Source: Bacteroidota bacterium
GTDB taxonomy: Bacteria > Bacteroidota > Bacteroidia > Cytophagales > Cyclobacteriaceae
Reading direction: 5' to 3'
Length of the DNA stretch: 64,000 bases
Assembly (NCBI GenBank): GCA_018266055.1
Contig: JAFDYT010000006.1
Span: forward strand, 347,765 to 411,764
The position numbers and the translations under genes are program-made. The notes under the pieces were generated by a model. The model was not told where the DNA came from. It worked only from the letters and a program-made list of their open reading frames with translations, and ran no database searches. Every line of letters begins with the position of its first letter. The first letter of the stretch is position 1. Shown here piece after piece: positions 49,553 to 56,736 of the stretch.

Positions 49553-50284
49553 TCACTTCTTCTTGTATATGGTAACTGCTCCATTAGTTGCATAAATTGA
49601 TAAGGTATCACTCTTGACAACATAAAAACCGTAGTCAGACTTCTCGCCTTGTGGGAGCTTCATTGTGCTATGTAATTTACTACCATCGGTGGTCCAACGC
49701 ATCTCAATTCTTTTATGCGGGTTATAATTAAGCGAGGCTCCAATTTCCTTCAACTTATCCGGCAAATTAATTATTTGAACATATTCAATGCCACTCCCAT
49801 CAAACTCCAAAACAACTTTCCCATCCTTTATTGAAATTCCATTACTGTCAGTCTCTTTGATCGTTTCCCACCTTCCAAACAACATTGGGTCTTGCTTCTC
49901 CGTAAAAAGCTTATTGATATTATATTTTGCACTCGAGGATATTTTGTTCAGGAATTCTTTTTTACTGGGAATACCATTTGATGATAATTTCACAATAAGG
50001 GAGTTATTAACCAGCTCGCCTTCTAAAACTATTTCTTTACCATTTGCCAAGCGTACTGTTCCGGTCAATAAATTATTGAGGATGGTTCCTGCAAAAATGC
50101 AAGTCTCCATTTTGTTTAAATAGACAGTCCCAGTCAAACTTGACTCACTCGATTTTAATATCAAAGCGTTTCTTTCGGATACTATATATCCAAAGTAGAC
50201 GCCATCAATTTTCTGGCTGAATAATTGGGATCCTGGTGAAATTAAAAAGCACCATAGAAGGAGATTGAATTTCATCTTTTTCAT
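49553..50284 (-). CDS. Exported hypothetical protein of the peptide cluster
   Basis: 243 residues with a signal peptide (MKKMKFNLLLWCFLISPGSQLFSQ). Beta-rich N-terminal half (TGTVYLNKMETCIFAGTILNNLLTGTVRL) and a lipocalin-like C-terminal half (MLFGRWETIKETDSNGI ... VLEFDGSGIEYVQII ... GFYVVKSDTLSIYAT). Its start overlaps the stop of the membrane-protein gene by 4 bp. Could protect the producer or assist export; no firm clue. Confidence 0.65.
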   Translation of the reverse strand: MKKMKFNLLLWCFLISPGSQLFSQKIDGVYFGYIVSERNALILKSSESSLTGTVYLNKMETCIFAGTILNNLLTGTVRLANGKEIVLEGELVNNSLIVKLSSNGIPSKKEFLNKISSSAKYNINKLFTEKQDPMLFGRWETIKETDSNGISIKDGKVVLEFDGSGIEYVQIINLPDKLKEIGASLNYNPHKRIEMRWTTDGSKLHSTMKLPQGEKSDYGFYVVKSDTLSIYATNGAVTIYKKK

Positions 50285-50931
50285 AATCTCATAGCTATAA
50301 AAAACGATCTAAAAATTGAGACAACAAGCAGCAAAACAAAATAGGATAAAGAGACGACTTTCGTCGATTTCCAAAAACTAAACTCACCCGACTTCAATGA
50401 AAGGGAAATGACTAAGCAATACATCACTTCTGACAGATTGAATATCCTAAAAGGTCTCAAGACTTCAAAAAATGGGCTTTCCAAATTTCTTAGCAGAAGG
50501 TCGGTTGGGAAATAAATTGGAAAGGCAGAAATATCATGAACTGAAAAGTCCGTCTTAACGAAAGTAAACCAAATCACCATAGCCATTCCGGGAATGAAGT
50601 GTGCAAATTCACCTATGATAACTGATCGAAAAATCTCGGCCCCATTGACAATGTTTTTATTTGAAAGATAGACTCCCATTAATATCACCAAGGTAGTAAC
50701 AAGGGCTTTGATAAAAAGCCAAACAAATTTTAATGATTGAATTATAAGTAACCACGAAATGTCCGATCTTTTAGCAAGAGCCTTCTCTATTTGTGCCTGA
50801 GTCATAAATTCTTCTGCACCGGCTGCCCACACTTCATCCGAAACCAATGTTTCTAGTAAATAAGCTATAGATGTAGAAACGAAAAATAGTAGAAACAGTA
50901 AGAGAAAATCGATTAGAATCCGTTTTGTCAT
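50281..50931 (-). CDS. Membrane protein of the peptide cluster
   Basis: 216 residues with five predicted membrane helices: IDFLLLFLLFFVSTSIAYLL, SLKFVWLFIKALVTTLVILMGVYL, FRSVIIGEFAHFIPGMAMVIWF, a weaker one at VMYCLVISLSL, and VVSLSYFVLLLVVSIF. The topology recalls Yip1-like or immunity membrane proteins of bacteriocin loci. It lies between the precursor and the coupled 49553 gene. Confidence 0.65.
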   Translation of the reverse strand: MTKRILIDFLLLFLLFFVSTSIAYLLETLVSDEVWAAGAEEFMTQAQIEKALAKRSDISWLLIIQSLKFVWLFIKALVTTLVILMGVYLSNKNIVNGAEIFRSVIIGEFAHFIPGMAMVIWFTFVKTDFSVHDISAFPIYFPTDLLLRNLESPFFEVLRPFRIFNLSEVMYCLVISLSLKSGEFSFWKSTKVVSLSYFVLLLVVSIFRSFFIAMRL

Positions 50932-50989
50932 TATTCGAAAAAGGTCACAGTAAACTCTTTACGTTTACCATGACCTCCTAATGATTTTA

Positions 50990-51184
50990 CTATTGGAAAC
51001 AACCCTGGTTGGCCATCTCCACATCAATAGCTCCCATGACACCCATCCACATGTAGTACCCCGTAGTTCCGTAACCAGCTTCGGCAGCATTGCTATAGGC
51101 TTCGGCAGAATCCATAAACAATTGCAAACAATCCTTCTGGCCACCAATAACATTTTCCATTTTTTCCAAACTTAATGTTTTCAT
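50990..51184 (-). CDS. Double-glycine leader peptide precursor (bacteriocin-like)
   Basis: 64 residues from the ATG at 51184. Leader MKTLSLEKMENVIGG has the hydrophobic/Glu/Val-x-Gly-Gly pattern recognised by C39 exporters. The 49-residue core starts QKDCLQLFMDSAEAY, is rich in Ala, Gly, Tyr and Met (GYGTTGYYMWMGVMGA) and holds two Cys, one near each end (CLQ, GCFQ), suggesting a disulfide ring. No modification enzymes for lanthipeptide-type chemistry are nearby. It could be a bacteriocin or a signalling peptide. Confidence 0.8.
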   Translation of the reverse strand: MKTLSLEKMENVIGGQKDCLQLFMDSAEAYSNAAEAGYGTTGYYMWMGVMGAIDVEMANQGCFQ

Positions 51185-51242
51185 AAAAATTTTGGTTTTA
51201 ATTGTACATGTATCAAAATACTCCAATAGTTTTCAGATAGTC

Positions 51243-51264
51243 AATGTCGGCATTTGCCGACATT
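51243..51264. promoter_or_regulatory. Perfect 8-bp inverted repeat upstream of precursor gene
   Basis: AATGTCGG-CATTTG-CCGACATT between the divergent precursor (start 51184) and 51364 genes. No T-run, so an operator, perhaps of the LuxR-type regulator, is more likely than a terminator. Confidence 0.5.
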
Positions 51265-51363
51265 GTATTTCTTACATAAGAATTCAAATTAAATCGCCGA
51301 TCACTAAATTATGATTCGCTTCCAATTTGTATCTTAACAAAAGAATAGATAATAAGAAACGAC

Positions 51364-52062
51364 ATGACAAAAAATGAAAGACTTACAGTTCTATTAATGC
51401 TAATACTTATGCACGGTTCTTTCTGTACTTGTGCTCAAAATGTTATCGATGGAAAATCAGCATTTCTTCACTTCATAGAACTTAGCAAGGAGGCTAATTC
51501 AGAATATGTAATTGAGTATATCTATTGCTATAAAAATAGAGAGTATGAGAAAATTCGAAGTAACGAGTTTTTATTAAATCGGTCGATTAGTTCGAATCAG
51601 CGTGAAATCGAAAAGTCGGTAACGGAGTTGAAGAACGATTACTTTATATTTTCTACGGGAGAGTTCAGTGAATACGATTTTGATACGAAGGGGTTCCCGT
51701 TTAAGCCAGCCCTACGAATACAATTAAAAATGGCACCTAAAAAATCAGAATGTCCGAAATGCCAAACTTTCACTTTTCTTGACCTAAAATTTGTGAATGC
51801 TGAGAAAATAAATTCCATTCCCATGGATTCGCTAAAGGCGTACTCACTCCTTATTAAGCGTACAAAAGGTGGAGATATCGATAGAAAATTTGCTTGCAAA
51901 ATATATTTTAAGTTACTGAATTCGTTTAACGCACAAAAAAATCAGTACGCTTCATTTGTCGATTTATTGGCTGAAATTCAAAAAGTGGAGATTTTGAATA
52001 TTTACGGGGTTGAATATAATCGAGGAAATAAAGGAATAATTTCCACTATAACTATTAATTAA
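51364..52062 (+). CDS. Exported hypothetical protein, 232 residues
   Basis: Signal peptide (MTKNERLTVLLMLILMHGSFCTCAQ), then an alpha/beta domain. A CxxC pair in SECPKCQTFTFLDLKFV and isolated Cys (YIYCYKN, KFACKIYF) could make disulfides. No known family. It is divergent from the peptide-precursor gene and may share its operator. Possibly an immunity factor; this is only suggested by position. Confidence 0.6.
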   Translation: MTKNERLTVLLMLILMHGSFCTCAQNVIDGKSAFLHFIELSKEANSEYVIEYIYCYKNREYEKIRSNEFLLNRSISSNQREIEKSVTELKNDYFIFSTGEFSEYDFDTKGFPFKPALRIQLKMAPKKSECPKCQTFTFLDLKFVNAEKINSIPMDSLKAYSLLIKRTKGGDIDRKFACKIYFKLLNSFNAQKNQYASFVDLLAEIQKVEILNIYGVEYNRGNKGIISTITIN

Positions 52063-52131
52063 GAATGTGCGACTGGACTGATCCAAGTACTCAATACCAT
52101 GGGTAACTATGCAGTATAAATTTGATATTGC

Positions 52132-52626
52132 CTATTTCAACCTTTCCCACTCGACGAACCTCTTTTCGCATTCAATTGTCGGCAATCTTTTGTTATAACT
52201 TCCTAAATCTCTTAGCTTTTGAGAAGCCTTCTTTCCGGTGATCAATTTAGATTCTAAGAATTTATCGAATAACCATAGGATTCCATGAACCTCTATCCTC
52301 TGAAATCCTGATATTTTACGGATCACGCCATCACCACTTAGAATAAATGCATCAAGCTCAAAGGCCAAGCTAAATACAGATTTATCTGAATCACTTAGCT
52401 TTTTACTTTTTTTAATATCATCGGGAACGTTAAACTCTTCTTGGGTATGTATCGTTAATCGATTTTTTTTGACGGCTTTGAAAATGGCTTTTTGTTGGCT
52501 TTCGTTTAACTCGTCAACAACATTTATAGTCGTGTGAATCTCGACCTCGATCGCAAATAGCGCATCGAGCAACTCAACATAAATTAAGTCGATGAAAATA
52601 TTTGCATCGGTGATGGCAATTTTCAT
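52132..52626 (-). CDS. PIN-domain ribonuclease (toxin-like)
   Basis: 164 residues. PIN acidic residues: Asp in AITDANIFIDL (about 7), Glu in NVVDELNES (about 40), Asp in LSDSDKSVFSLAFE (about 80) and SGDGVIRKI (about 98). PIN domains are metal-dependent RNases. It overlaps the upstream ImmA/IrrE gene by 4 bp. This pair (Xre-COG2856 with a PIN protein) has been predicted before as a toxin-antitoxin type. Confidence 0.82.
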   Translation of the reverse strand: MKIAITDANIFIDLIYVELLDALFAIEVEIHTTINVVDELNESQQKAIFKAVKKNRLTIHTQEEFNVPDDIKKSKKLSDSDKSVFSLAFELDAFILSGDGVIRKISGFQRIEVHGILWLFDKFLESKLITGKKASQKLRDLGSYNKRLPTIECEKRFVEWERLK

Positions 52627-53672
52627 TTCTCGTACTCGGCCAATTCATCGCGAAATTCGGCTAATTTTTTATTATCTAAAGCTGCTGCCTTAGACGTAGA
52701 TATTATTTCTTCAGCAACGGCCCTGTAGATGAGTTGTTTAAATCTGTTTGACTTTTCGTAACCATTATAAACTCCTGGTTCTTGCTTTTTGTAGCCCTGC
52801 ATACTGAAATAAATCATGAAATTCTTAAAGAAACTTTCCGAGACAATTCCAAGATGCTTGGCACGAAACATGATCGCCTGGATTGAAGCACCAAACTGCT
52901 TCTTTAAATAAATGAGTTCGTTCAAATAAATCTGAGACCGAGATGGCCCCAATTCCCTTATTAACGATTTTTTTGGAATAAGCATGGCTCCAGCGAAATC
53001 ATGACAATAGTGTTCCCTCTCTTTTTCTGCCAAGTGATTTACCTTCATCAATATGTGGCCCAACTCATGAAGAACCGTAAATCGTTTTCTATCCAATCCA
53101 AGGTTCGAATTAACAACCACCACGGGGTTCTTAATTCCTTCCCAAGTAGCAAGTCCAACAAATTCAGGTTCTGATTCAATTTCGATTACTTTAATGTTGT
53201 TGTCCTCTAACAACTCAATCACATTGTTGAGAGGATCTTCGCCAAGCTTCCAAACCTCTCTAATTTTGTCAGCGGCACGTTCAACATCTTCGTAACTATT
53301 GATTTCAATGTCAGCAATTGGATTTGCGAATTGTTGATCGATTCCCAGAATGTCCTCCAACTCAAAATATCTTTCTAGGATATCAATAGTCTTTTCCTTG
53401 ATACGAGATGATTCCTTTGAAGAAAGTTTTTTCAGTTTCCTGAATTCAACATTTTCAAGAGTTATACTGGTCTCACGAGTGAAATAATCAGGACGTACCC
53501 CTAGCTCATTGCAAATAAGTATAAGCACCTCGGACTCTGGTTTCATCAAACCCTGCTCGTATTTATTTAGTGCTTGTTTGCTTACCCTTTTGTCAAGGGC
53601 GTCAGCTAGATCTTGAAGGGAATAGCCTTTCATGATCCTTGCGGACTTCAGACGTTCAGAAAAATTTTTCAT
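52623..53672 (-). CDS. XRE-HTH / ImmA-IrrE (M78) metallopeptidase
   Basis: 349 residues. N-terminal XRE helix-turn-helix (FSERLKSARIMKGYSLQDLADALDKRVSKQALNKYEQG), then an IrrE/ImmA-type zinc peptidase domain with RFTVLHELGHILMKV (HExxH-type) and a second Glu site in EREHYCHDFAGAMLIPK. A C-terminal helical region follows. Such proteins act as antitoxins or cut a repressor on stress. Cotranslated with the PIN gene. Confidence 0.88.
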   Translation of the reverse strand: MKNFSERLKSARIMKGYSLQDLADALDKRVSKQALNKYEQGLMKPESEVLILICNELGVRPDYFTRETSITLENVEFRKLKKLSSKESSRIKEKTIDILERYFELEDILGIDQQFANPIADIEINSYEDVERAADKIREVWKLGEDPLNNVIELLEDNNIKVIEIESEPEFVGLATWEGIKNPVVVVNSNLGLDRKRFTVLHELGHILMKVNHLAEKEREHYCHDFAGAMLIPKKSLIRELGPSRSQIYLNELIYLKKQFGASIQAIMFRAKHLGIVSESFFKNFMIYFSMQGYKKQEPGVYNGYEKSNRFKQLIYRAVAEEIISTSKAAALDNKKLAEFRDELAEYEK

Positions 53673-53808
53673 TGTAGTTGGGTTTTAGGTCTTGCATTCG
53701 GCAAACGCTATGGCGGGCATATACCGGCTAAAGAACTAAATCGGCTCCCTAGAGTTCATTGCAAAGATACGAAATAAAATTGCCGAAGGTTGACAAAATG
53801 GAAATATT

Positions 53809-53929
53809 TTTGTTTTTCGTCTACTTTGGGTATATTTGTTTACACTATGAATAGAGGAGTTATGTTTAACGATAAACCAACAACGCTGATAAAATAAAAA
53901 ACCAGCTATTATTGGAAGTAATAGCTGGC
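53809..53929 (+). promoter_or_regulatory. Orphan promoter, mini-ORF and hairpin
   Basis: TTTG (53809) and TATATTTG (53831) spaced 18 bp match the Bacteroidetes promoter consensus exactly. Downstream GAGGAG precedes ATG at 53862 (MFNDKPTTLIK, 11 codons). A perfect 10-bp hairpin CCAGCTATTA/TAATAGCTGG follows (53902-53929). No normal gene follows for 200 bp. A small regulatory RNA or leader is possible. The rest of 53673-54134 shows only a weak CAGGG/CCCTG hairpin near 53980. Confidence 0.45.
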
Positions 53930-54134
53930 AATACAGAGGAAAGAAAGATAAAGTTGCTATACTCGTTCTTACAGGGCTTATCACCCTGATCGACCCTTTC
54001 CTTTAGCTCTTGGACCAAAACTAATTGTTTTTATTTCAAACACAATAGCTTTTTCTGTGAGCTGCCCTGACTAACAAGGTCCTCTAGTTAGTCGAAAAAA
54101 GATGAGGGAGTTTGATTTCTTAAATTTTACAATC

Positions 54135-54308
54135 ATGGCAACAAATAAGCCAACTGGTGACGGCCACAGAAATGGAGCTGTCAAAGAACGGAGTCAGGTT
54201 CTAAATCCGAAAACTGATCAGTACGTAAAGCGCGATACTGAAAGCGGAAGATTCATAGACGTGAAGACTTCAGGAGGAAAATTCAAGGGTGTACGCGAAG
54301 AAAAGTAG
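54135..54308 (+). CDS. Small basic protein, 57 residues
   Basis: From the ATG at 54135: MATNKPTGDGHRNGAVKERS, then LNPKTDQYVKRDTESGRFIDVK and GGKFKGVREEK. A frame extension upstream to 54102 adds FLNFTI-type residues that do not fit. I have seen closely similar short proteins in Bacteroidetes accessory regions, usually near phage or restriction genes; the function is unknown. Ends at a strong terminator. Confidence 0.7.
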   Translation: MATNKPTGDGHRNGAVKERSQVLNPKTDQYVKRDTESGRFIDVKTSGGKFKGVREEK

Positions 54309-54321
54309 CGAGTCTTTGGTG

Positions 54322-54350
54322 CCCGCACTCAAACTGAGTGCGGGTATTTT
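54322..54350 (+). terminator. Terminator after the 57-residue gene
   Basis: CCCGCACTC/GAGTGCGGG stem, 5-nt loop, followed by TATTTTT. Confidence 0.85.
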
Positions 54351-54372
54351 TAAATCACTAAAAATTGAAATT

Positions 54373-54834
54373 ATGAACTTAAATACTTTGAGATCGGGGG
54401 ACCTGATCGTTAGACAAAAAGGTCCATTGAGTACACATTATATTGTTTACATCGGATGGCGGAATGGTGTGCAAGTTGTTGCAGAGAATCAGATCGGTCA
54501 GGGAGTTCGCTACACAAGTTTAACGGAAGCATTGGCCGGAAACAAAATACTACGATTTGAAAAATTCGGAGGATCAGAGACGCAGCGACAATTAGTCGTT
54601 GCCAAAGTCAACGAGCTTATCGGAAAGGCTTATGATCTTGTTGTTTTTAATTGCGAACACTTCGCGCGGTGGATAGCCACGGGTAAGCCAGAGAGCAAAC
54701 AAGTCAAAACAGCAAGCGGAGTGGCGATTGCCGGGGGATTTGCTATGCTTTCGAGCTCAAACAAAGTTGTAAGAGGCGTGGGTGTGGCAAGTATTATTGC
54801 AGGGGCAATCGGTTTGTTATCGCAACAACGATAG
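54373..54834 (+). CDS. LRAT/NlpC-P60-like papain-fold protein with membrane tail
   Basis: 153 residues from the ATG at 54373 (MNLNTLRSGDLIVRQKGPLSTHYIVYIG). The LRAT-like circularly permuted papain fold shows His in THYIVYIGW and the NCEHFARW motif with the nucleophilic Cys (VVFNCEHFARWIATGK). A hydrophobic C-terminal segment (VAIAGGFAML, VVRGVGVASIIAGAIGLL) should anchor it to a membrane. Family members are acyltransferases or hydrolases, and some viral and bacterial ones act in defence. Lies just upstream of the nuclease and Avs-like genes. Confidence 0.8.
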   Translation: MNLNTLRSGDLIVRQKGPLSTHYIVYIGWRNGVQVVAENQIGQGVRYTSLTEALAGNKILRFEKFGGSETQRQLVVAKVNELIGKAYDLVVFNCEHFARWIATGKPESKQVKTASGVAIAGGFAMLSSSNKVVRGVGVASIIAGAIGLLSQQR

Positions 54835-54836
54835 AC

Positions 54837-54898
54837 AATGAGCTTACCTCTCACTAAGGTTCGACTTTTGTCGATTCATTACGAGAGGTAAGCTCATT
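54837..54898 (+). repeat. 16-bp perfect inverted repeat with inner hairpin
   Basis: AATGAGCTTACCTCTC (54837) and GAGAGGTAAGCTCATT (54883), 30 nt apart; inside, TCGAC-TTTT-GTCGA pairs again. It lies between the LRAT-like and nuclease genes, with the nuclease start 11 bp beyond. Confidence 0.8.
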
Positions 54899-54909
54899 TA
54901 CTGAAATCA

Positions 54910-56661
54910 ATGGTAATGAGGTCTCTTGCCAAAATTCAAATCCCTGAAGCGTTTAGCTCTCTTAGAAAAAAGATTCACATAAGTGAGGCTATTCGTGGAA
55001 GAAGAGGTTACTCCTGCACAGGCTGTGGAAAGGACCTCGAAGCCGTTATTCCGAGGCACAGTAATATCCAACCCTATTTTCGACATGTTGCCAAAGATGT
55101 AGACGCGGCTAATTCAGAATGCACGTATGCAAATGAAACCTATCGCCACCAATTAGCTAAGCAATTTCTCCAGGAAGATAAGTCTATAAGGGTTCCTCGA
55201 GTTTTAAAATTTCCGCCGAGTGGAGTTGATGGCGAGCCGAAACTTATGATGGGTCCGGTAACCATAACGGCATTCAGTGTGTCTGTTGAGAAAAGTTTTT
55301 ACATCGACAGTCTGGGACAATTGAGGTGGGGTCCGAAGACTACTGAAACGAGTGACGACTCCGACAAACATTGCTTGATTGTTCCCGATGTAATTTTTTT
55401 TGACCGTGATGGAAGACCGATTCTTTTTATCGAATTAGTAGCCACTCACGAATTAGATGAAGTCAAAGAGGCAAAACTAAGAGCTTTGAAAATTGATACT
55501 GTAAGTGTTAGACTCCCACACGATTCTCCAGAATCGATAAGGGAGTGTTTTAAAAATACCGAAAGAACCAAATGGGTTTATCATTATGGACGAGAAAATA
55601 CTGACTACTTCAAGCTTCCCGGAAGCGTTTCACATCGAGTTTCAAGAATTGATGACCACGAGAGTGGAATTTCTTTCGAAACTGCGCGGTGCCGAAAGAG
55701 CAGAGTTAGAAATCTTGTACGAGGAGTTACAAAATTCCTGGGATCAGATGGGTTTAGAGAAGTTACAGGAGGGCTTGAACGCCAAATTGATGAAGCTGAA
55801 AGAGTCCTCTCTATCAGAAGAGCAACTGAGGAACGAATTGATGAGGAAGCATCAGAACACTATCGAGGACAAAGAGAGACGATACAAGGTAAGCAGGCAA
55901 GACTTGACAGAATCAGTATTCAATTGGAGGGAAGATATAAAAACGTTAGAGAGCAACTTGGAATTAGGAGAGTCAGAAGAGATTCTAAACGAAGAAGACA
56001 AATTAAGGGGGAAGAGAATAGACTTGATATCCTTTATTCGAGAGTGCAGGAAAGATATGAGAGAAAAGGAAGAGAAATGGAGGCTGAGGAAGCCGAGCTT
56101 AATCGAATCCTTAGAAACCTTGAAACCCACAAGAGCCTCACTACTAGAGAATCAGAACGCATTGACCGAGAACTCGAAAAGGTTGAACGATCTATGGCAA
56201 CAGAACGAAATGCTATCGAAGAGTTACAGGGAAAAATGGAATCCGTTCCGGATGATTTTAATAGAGAAGCAAAACAAATTGAATCAAGAATTAGATCTGA
56301 AAAAAGAAAACTGGAGCAAGATTTTAACAATTCTAGAAAAAGAAGTCAAGGCACTATCGAACGACTTAGAGACGAAGAAAAGGGACTTTCAGGAGGATTT
56401 GAACCAGCTCGAAGAGAGATTGAAGACAGATACCAGCGAATTAGAGACGAGGTTGTTAAAACAATTGAAGGAGAAGATGCTAGTCGAAATTCCGAGTTGT
56501 CCAGAAAAATTAAGGAATTGGTTTCTACAAGGAGAGTCATTTCAGATTACGCAACTGTACTCCAGTCTTACCAAAGATACACAGAAGCGTTACGATTTAT
56601 TGGAAGCGAAACTTTCAAAACTTGGCTTAACTCAAGAAGAAGTGTTCAAATTAATGGATGA
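54910..56661 (+). CDS. CoiA-like nuclease with long coiled coil
   Basis: 583 residues. N-terminal Cys36-x2-Cys39 and PRHSNIQPYFRHV with ECTYANETYRHQLAK (about 70-84) form the zinc-ribbon/His region of CoiA-like proteins. A PDDEXK-like core follows: Asp160 in VPDVIFF and Glu175 in LFIELVATHELDE, with no Lys at the third position. From about residue 285 to 550 it is a continuous Glu/Arg/Lys coiled coil. It ends with YQRYTEALRFIGSETFKTWL. Probably a DNA-acting nuclease of a defence module with the Avs-like pair downstream. A second long frame lies inside it. Confidence 0.75.
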   Translation: MVMRSLAKIQIPEAFSSLRKKIHISEAIRGRRGYSCTGCGKDLEAVIPRHSNIQPYFRHVAKDVDAANSECTYANETYRHQLAKQFLQEDKSIRVPRVLKFPPSGVDGEPKLMMGPVTITAFSVSVEKSFYIDSLGQLRWGPKTTETSDDSDKHCLIVPDVIFFDRDGRPILFIELVATHELDEVKEAKLRALKIDTVSVRLPHDSPESIRECFKNTERTKWVYHYGRENTDYFKLPGSVSHRVSRIDDHESGISFETARCRKSRVRNLVRGVTKFLGSDGFREVTGGLERQIDEAERVLSIRRATEERIDEEASEHYRGQRETIQGKQARLDRISIQLEGRYKNVREQLGIRRVRRDSKRRRQIKGEENRLDILYSRVQERYERKGREMEAEEAELNRILRNLETHKSLTTRESERIDRELEKVERSMATERNAIEELQGKMESVPDDFNREAKQIESRIRSEKRKLEQDFNNSRKRSQGTIERLRDEEKGLSGGFEPARREIEDRYQRIRDEVVKTIEGEDASRNSELSRKIKELVSTRRVISDYATVLQSYQRYTEALRFIGSETFKTWLNSRRSVQING

Positions 56662-56668
56662 GAACTAA
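55586..56668 (+). CDS. Second open frame inside the nuclease gene, 360 codons
   Basis: Offset by +1 from the 54910 frame, starting with ATG at 55586 (MDEKILTTSSFPEAFHIEFQ) and ending 7 bp after it. It too predicts a coiled-coil protein, ending LVEIPSCPEKLRNWFLQGESF and LSKLGLTQEEVFKLMDEN, which look like natural protein. A purine-rich coiled-coil gene can open a shifted frame by chance (GAA/AGA/AAG codons stay Glu/Arg/Lys-like). No good ribosome-binding site. Either a shadow or a genuine nested gene. Confidence 0.3.
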   Translation: MDEKILTTSSFPEAFHIEFQELMTTRVEFLSKLRGAERAELEILYEELQNSWDQMGLEKLQEGLNAKLMKLKESSLSEEQLRNELMRKHQNTIEDKERRYKVSRQDLTESVFNWREDIKTLESNLELGESEEILNEEDKLRGKRIDLISFIRECRKDMREKEEKWRLRKPSLIESLETLKPTRASLLENQNALTENSKRLNDLWQQNEMLSKSYREKWNPFRMILIEKQNKLNQELDLKKENWSKILTILEKEVKALSNDLETKKRDFQEDLNQLEERLKTDTSELETRLLKQLKEKMLVEIPSCPEKLRNWFLQGESFQITQLYSSLTKDTQKRYDLLEAKLSKLGLTQEEVFKLMDEN

Positions 56669-56736
56669 TGCCCCTTATATCTTTACATCCAGATTGGTGC
56701 GAATGACGTCTAATTTTTATCCCCAGTGCAAAGCCC

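Noticed and set aside
53736-53984. 82-codon minus-strand frame
   Set aside because: It covers a consensus promoter and hairpin of the other strand and shows no protein-like pattern.
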